Positions 35,574-45,769 of a stretch of 64,000 nt of DNA are shown here, in pieces (the stretch's first letter is position 1; each line of letters starts with the position of its first letter). Origin of the DNA: Hermatobates lingyangjiaoensis (Eukaryota; Arthropoda; Insecta; Hemiptera; Hermatobatidae); assembly GCA_026182355.1 (NCBI GenBank), contig JAPFBL010000068.1:186001-250000 (forward strand). Reading direction: 5' to 3'. The translations under genes were made by a program, and so were the position numbers. The notes beneath the pieces are model-generated. The model made no database searches. It saw nothing but the letters and a program-made list of their open reading frames with translations, and had not been told where the DNA came from.

Positions 35574-36085
35574 CTCGGATATATCAGATCGGTATCTGAT
35601 CGACCACAACAATCTTGTGAAGGCATCGCACTATGCACTTCTCTTCAGAAGCGCCAAAGAACCGCATGCAGCAAATACTAAATTCAAAATAAACCATGAT
35701 ACCCTTTTCAAAGCACAGAGATACTAGCAAGAGGAAATGTTGAAGGAAGGTAAAGAATAATAACACTCTTGTACAACCTAGAGAAAGCCCCAGATATTAA
35801 TAGTCAAAGTTTAAATTTCGACCGTGTTTTGAAGTTATTTGCAAATGCCAATACTTAGAGTGAAGGTAGCACAGACGAACCCACTCACCCAACGGATGTC
35901 TGAACCCCCAACTTGGTCATAGTTCTGTTTGTGAAATAAAACTCCCGTAATGTGACCTTAGATTATATTTTACTTTCTAATTTAGTGTTAAGATTCACTT
36001 GAGGATGGTCTACAACACCGAAATATATCTTGATTTTATTTAAGATAATAGTTAGTTTGACTTCTCTGATATAAATAGTGTTAGA
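35574..36085 (+). pseudogene. Retroelement remnant, possibly PLE
   Basis: An open stretch reads YALLFRSAKEPHAANTKFKI then NHDTLFKAQRY, with stops and shifts after. A later frame has VLKLFANA and PTHPTDV. A tail follows with CTTGAGGA-T-GGT...ACC-GAAA (35998-36023), the motif of PLE tails in this window. The protein part was not matched to a specific domain with confidence. Confidence 0.45.
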
Positions 36086-36179
36086 ATATGTAAATACAAA
36101 GGAAAAACTTTTGGCCACTTGATCTTCTTCCTTAAGCAGCTTAGAAGAACATGCAGGGCACTTGAGAAATTCTCAAAAA

Positions 36180-36186
36180 AGTAATT

Positions 36187-36238
<52 letters not shown>

Positions 36239-36322
36239 TTTTATATTATATTATATATTTAATACTCGTATCATATATATTTATATGTAATGTATGTATA
36301 TATATATAATATATATATATAT
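36180..36322. repeat. (CT)n and AT-rich microsatellites
   Basis: About 50 bp of CT (36188-36236) is followed by interrupted TA repeats to 36322. Confidence 0.9.
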
Positions 36323-36329
36323 AAAGTCA

Positions 36330-38900
36330 ATTAGCTTAGTTGATTTGAACATAAATTAAATTTAAATCGTTTTCTAAGATTATTTCAATATACAAACTAA
36401 GACGTTGACAGATAATTATTACTACATAAATATGGCAGAAAGTAACACAATCACTGCGACATCGTCACAGCTCTCTGCTGCACGCTATTATTTGTTGCAA
36501 TGAAATTAGGATTTAGAAAGATAAATAACAAAGATCATAAATCTATACTGGATATTACGATGCTGTAATCAAATTTAAAGAAATTCTGTTTCAAATTTAC
36601 TGATCGGATTAGTTGTAATTCAGTAATTTGTCTTAGTTTGTTTTGAATTGTCTAAAGCATTTTGCCATAAATTCAAGTCATATCTGAGTCCTGATTTATG
36701 AGATCTTTGAAAAACTTTCTCTACTACCCTTATTTGAAGAAGACTTTTCAAGAAGATTTATTTATTGTCTTTTAGAAAGCAAAGAGGTTGTTATCATCCT
36801 TTCTAGTGGCATGAACTTATTCATTCTTGCTTTGATTGAGCTTCTCCTTCAAATGGTCGTAACTTTCATATCGTTTAAATAATTTTGAAAATCCGTTATA
36901 ATACGTTAATAATATAAAATTAATAATTTAAATATGCTTCTGCTTCATAGTAGTTATCTTGTTATAAAGCAAGCATGGCAAATGATTTGAAACAATTAAG
37001 ATTAAACAAAAGAAAAAAAAACAAGAAATGTTTATTTGATTTTGAAATATCGATAGAATACTAATTCATTTTAATTCGCTTCGATATTTTTTGTTGTTTC
37101 TTCCCGTCATCATACCCATCATCTTGGGAGTAACAAACATATCCCCCGTGTGACCATTAAGAGAAGACTTTTCTTGGCTTGATATACAGTGCATACAGGA
37201 TTCTAAGGTGGAGAAGGTCGCTCTATAGTTGAAAAAGTTTTATTCCCTCAACTATCTCTTCCGAGTGAGGAGAGTACCATGGACTGCTTTGTCATGTTGC
37301 TTTGGTGCACCCAAAAATATGCATAGTAAACCACCTGAAGCTTCATGTTTGTTGTAAAAGATATATGCAGAAGTCAGAACTGCAGAGTTCCCTCAGCTAC
37401 AAACATATTCATATAAGAGATAGACTTTCTTAAGGTCTGGGGTGGCAAATCAGGAGCTACTTCCTTTTCATTAGTCATGGCAATGTGCTTGTAGACGATG
37501 TTTCACAATGGTCACTCAGCTTGCTTGTACTAACTGGACGTGTATGTCCTGTAAAACAGGACTTCTGTGGTGCCATACGATTTATTAAGACAGTGGTTGA
37601 TGGTCTTTTTCTCCTCCTTGTTGGAGTATCCAATGTCAACCAGACCCTGGTGACCCTCTCTAATTCTGAGTGGATACTAAAAATGGTTGATATTTATGAG
37701 GGCTTGTTCATCCATCATTGAAAGACCAGAAAATGAAGTTACGTTGGAATTTTCAATGTATCTTAACTAAAGTGAAAACAACGAATAGACCATACCCTAA
37801 TGTATTAATTACATAACTCATCTTTAAGTTTGCACCAACTAACCTTCATTCGTCACCTTAATAATGAGCAATGGTTCTCAAAATTTAAATTTGAAAACAC
37901 TCCACAATAATTGTACGTAATAATTGAATTTCCCCTGATATTTCTAAAAAAAAAAAATAAGTAAACTGTTATACATTTCTGTAAGAAAAATAAAAACAAT
38001 TGTTCGTTAAAATAAATCTGTAGAATGTAATGCTTTGTGAGATTGGGACATAAATATGGTAGTAAGATTGGGAAGTGTGTAGATTTGAAAGGAGCAAGGT
38101 GAAGTAGAGAACATTAAATCGTTGTGTCAGTGAAATTGAATCATTGTTGGCTCGATATGGCCAATCGGAATTGGGAGTAGCTAACGTTATATTCTACGCG
38201 AAGAGAGAGAGTGAGTGAGAGTTCATGTTTCCTCGGCCCAAGTGGCTCTATTTCATTTCTTTCCTTCGCTTCCTCTGGTCCAACATTGATTTGACCTACT
38301 ATAACGTCTTCCACTCTCTTCTCTGATCCAGTGTACCAATCAACTTCCAACTACTGCTCATCAAAAAGAACGCAGTTTTCTTTCCTATTATTTTCTATCA
38401 TGTTATCTTTAAAGAAAAGAACCTTTAGTTTAGAACATTTCGAGCACACTCTGCCAAAATATAAACATTGGTATAAACCATCAATTGTGTCATAGATTTT
38501 GAAAATTAAACAAATTTATCGCTTAAATGAAATTAATTAAAGGTAAACTTCATACGTCAAATAGTCATAATCGTTATACTTTAAATCATTTTACAATAAG
38601 CATAATTCCATATGTACTTACAGAATTTAAAAAGAGTTCATTAACATCATCAACACACAGCCAAAACTGTTGCCATAAATTTGAAATTCCATCACTGGAT
38701 TAATATCATGGCTAAATAAGTAATACGATGAGCATTTCTCCCAATTTACTCATTAAGTTGTAAAATTTGGCCAACTTATTTCAAACTGTAGCATAATTAA
38801 CTGAACTTGATTTTTACTCAAAGCGGACTTGTTTTTGAAAAGTCTACTGCCCAGTTACATATATATTAGAAAATATTGAGTTATATTAGTGTTACTGGGA
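36330..38900. other. Gene-free stretch, one less AT-rich patch
   Basis: The patch 37080-37720 is richer in G+C than its surroundings and reads partly open on the minus strand, but no domain was recognised. The minus-strand frame 38141-38350 is also unrecognised. The rest is AT-rich. Confidence 0.35.
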
Positions 38901-38904
38901 TAAA

Positions 38905-39375
38905 CGTTTAACTGAAAAGCGTTTGCTCTATAGACAAGCGTTAGCTTAAACTGAGAAGCGTTTGCTTAACAGGCTGTTCGCCTAAATCCATCGCCTTACT
39001 GATGAGTCACCGTATGACGAAAACGATAGGATGAAATTCCAACTCAACACTGAAACATGACAAGGTTTTACAACCAAAGTTGTGTTTCTGGCCAACTTTC
39101 GTGGAGCTCACATCTTTCTCCTGCTTTGTTTCGATCTTTCGGATCTCTTCTGCTAGGCGTGCGTAATGACGTAAGCCGACCACTAGCCTAGGACAAAGTT
39201 TGGTATAAACGGAAAAGTGTTTTGACAAAGTCTGTTTAGACAAACGTCACTTTGACACGTCGTTTGACAACTCCACACGTACCAACGGAAATAGTAACGT
39301 TTGGACTGAAAAGCGTTTGATCTCTAGACAAGCGTTTGCTTAAACTGAGAAGTGTTTGCTTTCTAAACAAGCGTT
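38905..39375 (+). mobile_element. Family I repeat with hammerhead-like core
   Basis: The direct-repeat phrases AAGCGTTTGCT, TAGACAAGCGTT and TTAAACTGAGAAG occur at 38918-38970 and again at 39308-39362, flanking a middle part. The middle has CTGATGA (38999), stem GTCA/TGAC with loop CCGTA and GAAA (39019-39022). The segment 39195-39285 is present inverted at 40118-40196 between TA arrays, which ties this sequence to the PLE-tail group. No coding frame was recognised. Confidence 0.55.
38999..39022 (+). ncRNA. Hammerhead-like ribozyme core, possibly decayed
   Basis: CTGATGA is followed immediately by a perfect 4-bp stem (GTCA/TGAC, loop CCGTA) and GAAA, the invariant core and helix II of a hammerhead. 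Hammerheads occur in PLEs. I could not draw convincing helices I and III or a clear GUH cleavage site in the flanks, so activity is doubtful. Confidence 0.4.
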
Positions 39376-39379
39376 TGAA

Positions 39380-40075
39380 TAAAAAAAATGAATATTCGAC
39401 ACTACTTAATTCTATAGCTCATACATTTCTTTAACTATAATTAAAATGGAATAGACAAAAGAGAGTTGTTGTGGTTTTTATATAACGCTCTTATATTTGT
39501 AAAATTCAAATCAGTCAGATTTTTTCAATAAATCAATTGAAATTAATAATTGTAAAAATTTAGACTTCATTGTTCTTTAGTGTCACTATATATCTTTTAC
39601 ATTCAGTAGGTCTGAGATTCGATTACAATTTTCTTATACCCCTAAGTATGAAAGGACCATACTTTTAATACAAATCTAAGAAATATATATAATTGAGGCA
39701 AGCAAAACGAAGGTAAAAAAAAAGCAAATTTATTTTCTCTTGTGTTTAGTATCTAGATATTACACTGCTCTATTCAGAAATAAATAAATGAATTTATTGA
39801 GGTTTCCTTGCACAGAAGAAAAGCGCAACTCCATTCCAACTTACAAGAAACTGGTTTACTTACTATTATATTACTTTTGACAGAACCAATATTAGATAAG
39901 CTCCGAGGTCTCATAATGTTCGATTGGAAACATGGGGTTAGTTCCGGTGTGATAAGGGGGACTCCCTGCTTCCATCTAATAAGAAATTGGTGACCCCAGA
40001 CGAGATAAGACTTACCTATATTATGTTTCCAATAGCAAATGTTCTTAAAATGTGCACGAACTTTAATCCATTACT

Positions 40076-40078
<3 letters not shown>
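39380..40078. other. AT-rich, nothing recognised
   Basis: No supported feature before the TA array at 40079. Confidence 0.35.
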
Positions 40079-40118
<40 letters not shown>

Positions 40119-40189
40119 TACGTGTGGAGTTGTCAAACGACTTGTCAAAGTGACGTTTGTCTAAACAGACTTTGTCAAAACACTTTTCC

Positions 40190-40223
<34 letters not shown>
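40079..40223 (-). mobile_element. Family I fragment between TA arrays
   Basis: TA arrays at 40079-40115 and 40193-40223 bracket an inverted copy of 39195-39285 (GTGTGGAGTTGTCAAACGAC through AAACACTTTTCCGTTTAT). Confidence 0.75.
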
Positions 40224-40228
<5 letters not shown>

Positions 40229-40334
40229 AAACACAAAACAATAATAAATACATTTTAAACCTTAATTTATATAGTAATGCAAAATAACATAAATTAATAT
40301 AATGCATTATATATATTTATACATATATATATAT

Positions 40335-40450
40335 GTGATAAAACCACAATAAGAAAATGGGAAAACAAGACTATGGTAAGATTTTTCAACCATAACAAGC
40401 GGTCGTCGTCAGAGTCAAAAACCCAACTGACTTATGTGAAATCTTTTTAT
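40335..40450 (-). mobile_element. Family A tail, minus strand
   Basis: A reversed family A tail from a shortened end (GATAAAACCACAATAAG) to CCCAACTGA. It joins at once to a 20-bp plus-strand end (CTTATGTGAAATCTTT) and TA, a foldback in which one arm has almost vanished. Confidence 0.75.
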
Positions 40451-40480
40451 ATATATATATACACAAGTAAAGTATGTATG

Positions 40481-40484
<4 letters not shown>

Positions 40485-40529
<45 letters not shown>
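40485..40529. repeat. (TA)n at the PLE truncation point
   Basis: About 45 bp of TA directly abut the first PLE-like codons. Confidence 0.95.
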
Positions 40530-40532
<3 letters not shown>

Positions 40533-40568
40533 CGATATATATTAAATATCGATAAAATTTTAAAAGGA

Positions 40569-42269
40569 ATGGTATACGGTCTTTCAGAAAAAACTGATGT
40601 TGTTAGCGTTCCTAGACGTTTTATCGAGGCTTATTCTCAGCTTAAAAAAGATAATACCATAAAAATCACTAAAGCCGATAAATCTAAAGTAACAGTAATA
40701 TTAAATAAAAAAGATTACGTCGATAAAATAGAGAATATGCTAAATGATGAAAATGTGTATACAAAGTTAATATGTAATCCTTTGGAAAGGGTCAATAGTT
40801 CATTTAATAAAAAAATTAAAACTATCTTAAAAAATCAACCCGAACTTATTACTAAATTTATATCAAAATCCCCTTCTTTGCCATATATGTACGGGTTGAT
40901 CAAGACACATAAAGATAATTACCCAATACGTTTAATTGTGAGTTCGGTTGGTTCGGCATCATATGGCTTGTCCAAATGGTTAGTAAGTATTTTAAGCCCC
41001 TTAATTGGAAAAATTTCAGGCAGCCATATAAAAAACAATGTGGATTTAATTAAAAAATTAAAAAGCGTCAACATGAACAAAAATTATAGATTAATTAGTT
41101 TCGATGTAAAGTCTCTTTTTATTAATGTACCTGTAACTGATCTGTTGAGCTTACTCCAGGAGGAATTAATTAATTATTCCCTTCCCCTTCCATCTACCAC
41201 TATAATAGAGTTAATTAAGTTATGTGTGGTAGATTGTCATTTTCAATTTGAAAATAATTATTATATACAAAAATTTGGTCTTGCTATGGGTAACTGTTTA
41301 TCCCCCCTCCTAAGTAATTTATATATGGAGTTTTTTGAGAGTAAAATGTTAAGCTCAATTTTGCCCAAAAATGTTAAATGGTATAGATATGTTGACGATA
41401 TTCTCTGCATTTGTCCCAATTCTTTAAATAAAGTTGATTTCCTAACAAAATTGAATTCATTAGTGCCGACAATCAAATTCACAATGGAAGAAGAAAGAAG
41501 TGGTAATTTGCCCTTCTTAGATGTCCTGATCCATAGGTTACCTAATGAGTTACGCTTTAGTGTATATAGAAAACCTATGAATGTACTTGCATACGTTCAC
41601 TTTTATTCTTCCCATCCAAAAAATGTTAAAATTTCTGTTTTTAGAAATATGTTTTTGAGAGCGTTAAGAGTTTGCTCCCCCGAATTTCTTAATGAAGAGA
41701 ATAATAACATTAGGTCAATTGCCCTTTCATTAAAATACCCCTCTTCTTATATTGATTTAGCTTTGAAGGGTGCTAAAAAAACTTTCTCTAATACTTCAAC
41801 AGAGCCCCTTTTATTATCAAATTCTATAGTTTTGCCATACCACGAATCATTGGACCCCCTTCCAAGATTAGCCAAACAACTTGATTTTAATATAGTGTTT
41901 TCTAATCGTAATAACGTGGGTAATATGTTAATAAAAAACTCTCCCAGCGAATTGGAGTTCGCTGGTATTTATAAAATTCCGTGCAAAAATTGCCATAAAA
42001 TTTATATTGGACAAACTGGTAAATCATTAAAGATACGTGTAAAACAACACCAATATAACGTAAGTAGACAGGAAAAAAGTAGTGCCTTATTCTTGCATAT
42101 AAAAAATGAAAATCATCATATTGATTGGACAGGAGCTAAATTTATTACCTATGAAAAATCAATGTTGTTAAGAAATATTATTGTATCGTCTCTAATTAAA
42201 TTTAATATATCTAATATTATAAACATTAGTAACGGTCTCTTCAAACTTGATACTTTCGTAGGGCAATAG
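40569..42269 (+). CDS. PLE reverse transcriptase / GIY-YIG endonuclease
   Basis: This is a 566-codon frame with no stop. The RT motifs are in order: SFDVKSLFINVPV (177-189, catalytic Asp 179), GLAMGNCLSPLLSNLYMEF (237-255), YVDD (274-277, the catalytic pair), GNLPFLDVLI (312-321) and a VYRKP block (332-336). After a linker comes a GIY-YIG nuclease: GIY (466-468), YIG (479-481), then R490 and H494. PLEs use such a protein for target-primed reverse transcription. The frame stays open and PLE-like upstream of Met1 (NIDKILKG, from about 40530), so this ATG is internal and the copy is 5'-truncated against (TA)n. PLE proteins usually run 700 residues or more, so roughly 150-250 are missing. At the expected catalytic Glu in the nuclease helix there is Val539 (GTA; GAA would be Glu), which probably kills the nuclease. 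A recent but defective copy is likely. Confidence 0.92.
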   Translation: MVYGLSEKTDVVSVPRRFIEAYSQLKKDNTIKITKADKSKVTVILNKKDYVDKIENMLNDENVYTKLICNPLERVNSSFNKKIKTILKNQPELITKFISKSPSLPYMYGLIKTHKDNYPIRLIVSSVGSASYGLSKWLVSILSPLIGKISGSHIKNNVDLIKKLKSVNMNKNYRLISFDVKSLFINVPVTDLLSLLQEELINYSLPLPSTTIIELIKLCVVDCHFQFENNYYIQKFGLAMGNCLSPLLSNLYMEFFESKMLSSILPKNVKWYRYVDDILCICPNSLNKVDFLTKLNSLVPTIKFTMEEERSGNLPFLDVLIHRLPNELRFSVYRKPMNVLAYVHFYSSHPKNVKISVFRNMFLRALRVCSPEFLNEENNNIRSIALSLKYPSSYIDLALKGAKKTFSNTSTEPLLLSNSIVLPYHESLDPLPRLAKQLDFNIVFSNRNNVGNMLIKNSPSELEFAGIYKIPCKNCHKIYIGQTGKSLKIRVKQHQYNVSRQEKSSALFLHIKNENHHIDWTGAKFITYEKSMLLRNIIVSSLIKFNISNIINISNGLFKLDTFVGQ

Positions 42270-42574
42270 CCTCTTCAAAGAGGGTTGACAGCTAGCGGAT
42301 AGTTTTTTACTTTTTCTTACTGTACTCCTTTGTTTCCCCAAACATCCCTTTCTGGACATTAGTCCTTTCCTGTGCTTTCACCCTTTTAAAATACCACTCT
42401 TCCCTCCCACTCTTCTCAACTCCTCACCAGATGTTTTCTGCATCTAGTGTTCAGTTGGGTTTTTGACTCTGACGAAGACCGCTTGTTACGGTTGAAAGAT
42501 CTTAGTCTTGTTTTCCCATTTCTTATTGTGGTTTGATCATTGATTGTTGTTTCACGTGTTTATGTGAAATCTTT
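42270..42574 (+). mobile_element. 3' UTR and family A tail of the PLE
   Basis: A UTR with CCTCTTCAAAGAGG (a short palindrome) just after the stop. Then come the segment shared with 34230-34305 and the family A tail: CTGACGA at 42469, stem GACCG/CGGTT, GAAA at 42494-42497, and CACGTGTTTATGTGAAATC ending in a short TA run. This copy anchors the identity of all family A tails in the window. Confidence 0.88.
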
Positions 42575-42720
42575 TTATATATATGAACGTATAAGCCACA
42601 AGGAAAAAAGTAAAAAACACAGTTAATATGCTCTAAGGCCTTTCAATTATATGTCATCAGAGAGCAACTAAATAAGGATACGTATATATATATATACGTA
42701 TATATATGTAAAAATTATGT
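42575..42720 (-). mobile_element. Short PLE-like tail with motif (minus)
   Basis: On the minus strand CTGATGA and then GAAA lie at 42660-42641 with a weak 9-base insert between. Short TA runs flank it. The assignment rests on motif and context. Confidence 0.4.
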
Positions 42721-42893
42721 ATATGAGTCGTTGCCAATACTCGGTATGGTACACTTCTATCTACTTGATGACTCGGCCATCAAAATATAGTAGTGAGTTT
42801 CTGTTTCATTTCTGTTGTTCAGCAAAAGACTTTAGCAAAATATGTTCAAGTATTTAACGATATATGTTTAAATGAAGGGCTACTTCCAACGTT

Positions 42894-42948
<55 letters not shown>
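42721..42948 (+). mobile_element. C2 tail, PLE N-terminus and (AC)n(TA)n
   Basis: CTTGATGA...CAAAA (42764-42784) with TATAGTAGTGAGTTTC corresponds to the 9141 module. An open piece VQQKTLAKYVQVFNDICLN followed by EGLLPTF (42815-42896) matches other N-terminal fragments. It ends in (AC)n(TA)n at 42897-42948. The motif-then-N-terminus order is as expected of a PLE pseudo-LTR. Confidence 0.6.
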
Positions 42949-42992
42949 CATAACATAGTGCAATCACTTATTATGTGGTATTTACTCATTGT

Positions 42993-43474
42993 AGGGTAAA
43001 AAGTTAATGAAATTGTCTCCACATATAAAAAATTAATTCCCAAGTGTACAACTTTTCTTAATTTAATTATGTTAAAAAAAAAGTTCTATTTTCTCCGTAT
43101 TCCTATATTTGTTTATATTTCGTTACAGTTCTCTGTGTTATATTTTCAATATGTTTCCTACACATAGTCCTAGAGCAAACGTAAAGGCTGAGCCTAACCT
43201 TTAGGAAAAAAAAAATCACAATGAAATATACCTGCCTTCTAATATGAAACAGATGTACCTCATACCCTCACCCACGTCCATCCTATTCCCAGTTAATTGT
43301 ACCACCGACACTCAACCCTTAGGTTCGTATTATCTTCCTTATTTTATTTTTATTTTGTACTATACTAGTGTCATTGTACTTTTTAGTAAATGCCTGAGGA
43401 ACAATACTACGTGCTCGAAACGCGTTGTTTATACCATTAAATTTTTATTTGTGGAGACCATTTCATTAACTTTT

Positions 43475-43482
<8 letters not shown>
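42993..43482. mobile_element. Foldback with 400-bp interior and hairpin motif
   Basis: GGGTAAAAAGTTAATGAAAT (42995) is inverted at the other end (ATTTCATTAACTTTTTACCC, 43463-43482). The interior has CTGAGGA-A...CTC-GAAACGCG (43394-43424) on the plus strand. A TA array follows directly. Confidence 0.6.
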
Positions 43483-43517
<35 letters not shown>

Positions 43518-43654
43518 AAAATAAAAAACGAAGGAAACACACAGAAAGACACAGACATAACTCACATCGATGTGAGTTATGTCTGTGTCTTTCTGTGTGT
43601 TTCCTTCGTTTTTTATTTTATTGTAAAAAAGTCCGCTGGACCGTTTCTTTTAAT

Positions 43655-43706
<52 letters not shown>
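43481..43706. mobile_element. Perfect 112-bp palindrome (family C end) between TA arrays
   Basis: 43513-43624 is perfectly self-complementary with 56-bp arms and no spacer, centred on ATCGAT (43566-43571). Each arm equals the outer end of the family C foldback at 1786-2028 but lacks its hairpin motif. The right side continues to AAGTCCGCTGGACCGTTTC, as in the left flank of the 1751 copy. TA arrays fill 43481-43512 and 43659-43706. Confidence 0.9.
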
Positions 43707-43710
<4 letters not shown>

Positions 43711-43940
43711 TTCAGAGCAAGGGTTCTCGAGGATTTTGGTCAATAAAAAATTCAGCTAGTTAATATCTGCCGACGTTTCGCCAGAGGTTGTTTGGCATTA
43801 TCAAGGCTAAAAAACAATTGACCAAATTTTAATTTTTTAATCATTTAAAATTATTAATTTTTTTTTGATTATCATTTAATCAAAAATTTAATCATTTTTT
43901 ATTGACCAAAATTCTCGAGAACCCTTGCTCTGAATCTGGA
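43706..43940. mobile_element. Family J foldback with PLE hairpin motif
   Basis: CAGATTCAGAGCAAGGGTTC (43706) is inverted at 43939, with arms of about 45 bp. On the minus strand the interior has CTTGATAA-T-GCCA...TGGC-GAAACGTC (43805-43772), close to the hairpin plus GAAACGT signature common in PLE tails. Confidence 0.65.
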
Positions 43941-44016
43941 TAAATCAGTGGTCGAGAAGCTATATCAGTATTATATATATATATATATTTATTTATTTAT
44001 TTATTTACTCTTCTTT

Positions 44017-44399
44017 ATATAATCTAGGAGGTCTCAGAGCTTATTTTTTTTTTCTTCATTCTGATTCTTCCTACGACATTTTGTCTCATATACATATCTT
44101 AGGTGTTGCTGGTCTGAATACTGGGCGGTGACTGAGTGTCGGCTTGGCGAGTAGCTGGTAGTTGGTCACCTAGTAGCTGCAGTGTGCGTTAAACCCCCGT
44201 GTGTTGACGATTAATTAATGGGTTGTGCTTCATGATTTTCATGGCTTCGTATATTTGCAGTCTGTCTGGATTATTAATTTTCTTTAAAATGATGGTGTTT
44301 TGAACAAGGTCCTGGCGGGTGAGTTTTCTTCCATGTTCAAAATGTCGTAGGAAGAATCAGAATGAAGAAAAAATAAGCTCTGAGACCTCCTAGATTATA
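44017..44399 (-). pseudogene. PLE C-terminal fragment inside an inverted repeat
   Basis: On the minus strand, about 44350-44190 reads LRHFEHGRKLTRQDLVQNTI then ILKKINNPDRLQIYEAMKI and NPLINRQHTGV before a stop. This is the C-terminal end of a GIY-YIG PLE protein (a helix with IxEAxxI, then PxINxQ). The arms 44017-44083 and about 44342-44399 (TATAATCTAGGAGGTCTCAG) are inverted copies enclosing it. Upstream domains are absent. Confidence 0.65.
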
Positions 44400-44403
44400 T
44401 ACA

Positions 44404-44528
44404 TAAACATTCCACATAAACACGTGAAATAACAATCAATAATCAAACCACAATATGATATGGGAAAACAAGACTAAAATCTTTCAACCATAACAAGCGG
44501 TCCTTGTCAGAGTCAAAATCCCAACTGA
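44404..44528 (-). mobile_element. Family A tail, minus strand
   Basis: Complete reversed tail from ATTCCACATAAACACGTG to CCCAACTGA, with hairpin GACAAGGACC...GGTTGAAAG on the minus strand. Confidence 0.8.
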
Positions 44529-44544
44529 CTTCTATCAATAAATA

Positions 44545-45355
44545 TATATATGTAAAAATTATATATACTAACTAGGTAATAGAATATTTTCTAATATTTA
44601 GAAAATCATTAATAATGATATTACTGGACAAAAAGAATTCCTGATCTCAACAAATATTTAAATTAGTGTAATTATTTCAATTATGCAGGAATAAAATTAG
44701 TTACTAAACATATTTTAGACGTATTCAGAAATATATTAGGGGATAATAGTTCTGTGCTATTTAACACTTTTAGCTAGAGGGGCCTCCTAAATAGGTACTT
44801 CAGCTCGGTTTCTATTCCCAGGGTCACAAAAAATCTCGAAATATATCTGAGTTTAAATAATTAAAATATTTCTTATATTTAATATTCCAGCTCTTAAAAA
44901 GGTTATGCTTTTCTGTAATAAATCAATTTTTTTTTAAATAAATCTAGTTGTGTTTAAAAAAAATCATGAAATTTATCTGGTTAACAAATAGTGAAAATAA
45001 AGAAAAAAGGAAATATAATTCGATATAAAGTCTAAATTGAAGATAAGTTAATGCGATTTGAAAAGATAATGAAAAGTATAAAAAAAAAGTTTTATTATGT
45101 GAATAAATAGCATGAATATTTATAACTACAAAAATAGAAAATAAAGAATAAAATCATAAACTTGTGTGTTGGTTGGAGTGGGTTCGCGTGACTGTTTAGG
45201 CGGTGCTGAATGGGAGTATTATTCAATGCATTCGGGTCAAGAGTGGCCAGAGCCCTAGTTTACAGTTTTTTAAAATATCATGAAAAAATACCAATGTTAA
45301 CCTCCCTTATTGCTAATTAAAAATAAATTTCTCTACGCTAAAATAAAATTTAATG
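44545..45355. other. AT-rich, nothing recognised
   Basis: No supported feature. Confidence 0.35.
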
Positions 45356-45392
45356 AAGAGTTTTTGATTAAATTTCTCCAACCGTCTCTGTA

Positions 45393-45555
45393 CCAGTGCG
45401 CTTGGTTTCCCTTTCATATTTCTCCTGAAGACGGTTCAACCGAGAATTAGAGACTGTAAGTGTGTGTTTTTAATTTCTCTACGTTTCTTTATGTACATTG
45501 AACTGTATTTGTCCGTTTCGGATCGTATTTTCATCAAAAAAGTATATATATATAT
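45393..45555 (+). mobile_element. PLE tail fragment, family B
   Basis: Matches 361-510 closely (CAGTGCGCTTGGTTTCCCT), with CTGAAGA-C-GGTTCAACC-GAGAA (45424-45445). It ends ATCAAAAAAGTATATA in a short TA run. Confidence 0.7.
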
Positions 45556-45721
45556 CAATGATGAAACCACAATAGAAAATGGGAAAGCAAGACTAAGATC
45601 TCTCAGTTGGGTTTTTGACTCTGACGAAGACTGCTTGTTACGGTTGAAAGATCTTAGTCTTGCTTTTCCATTTTCTTATTGTGGTTTAATCATTGATTGT
45701 TATTTCGCGTGTTTATGTGAA

Positions 45722-45762
<41 letters not shown>
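45556..45762. mobile_element. Family A foldback with truncated left arm
   Basis: A 50-bp reversed end (ATCAATGATGAAACCACAAT to GATCTCTC) joins a complete plus tail (45605-45725). CTGACGA is at 45621 and GAAA at 45646-45649. TA array at 45726-45762. Confidence 0.8.
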
Positions 45763-45765
<3 letters not shown>

Positions 45766-45769
45766 TTCG

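Noticed and set aside
37080..37721. Less AT-rich patch as a possible gene or transposon pseudogene
   Set aside because: Frames are short and no domain or repeat partner was recognised.
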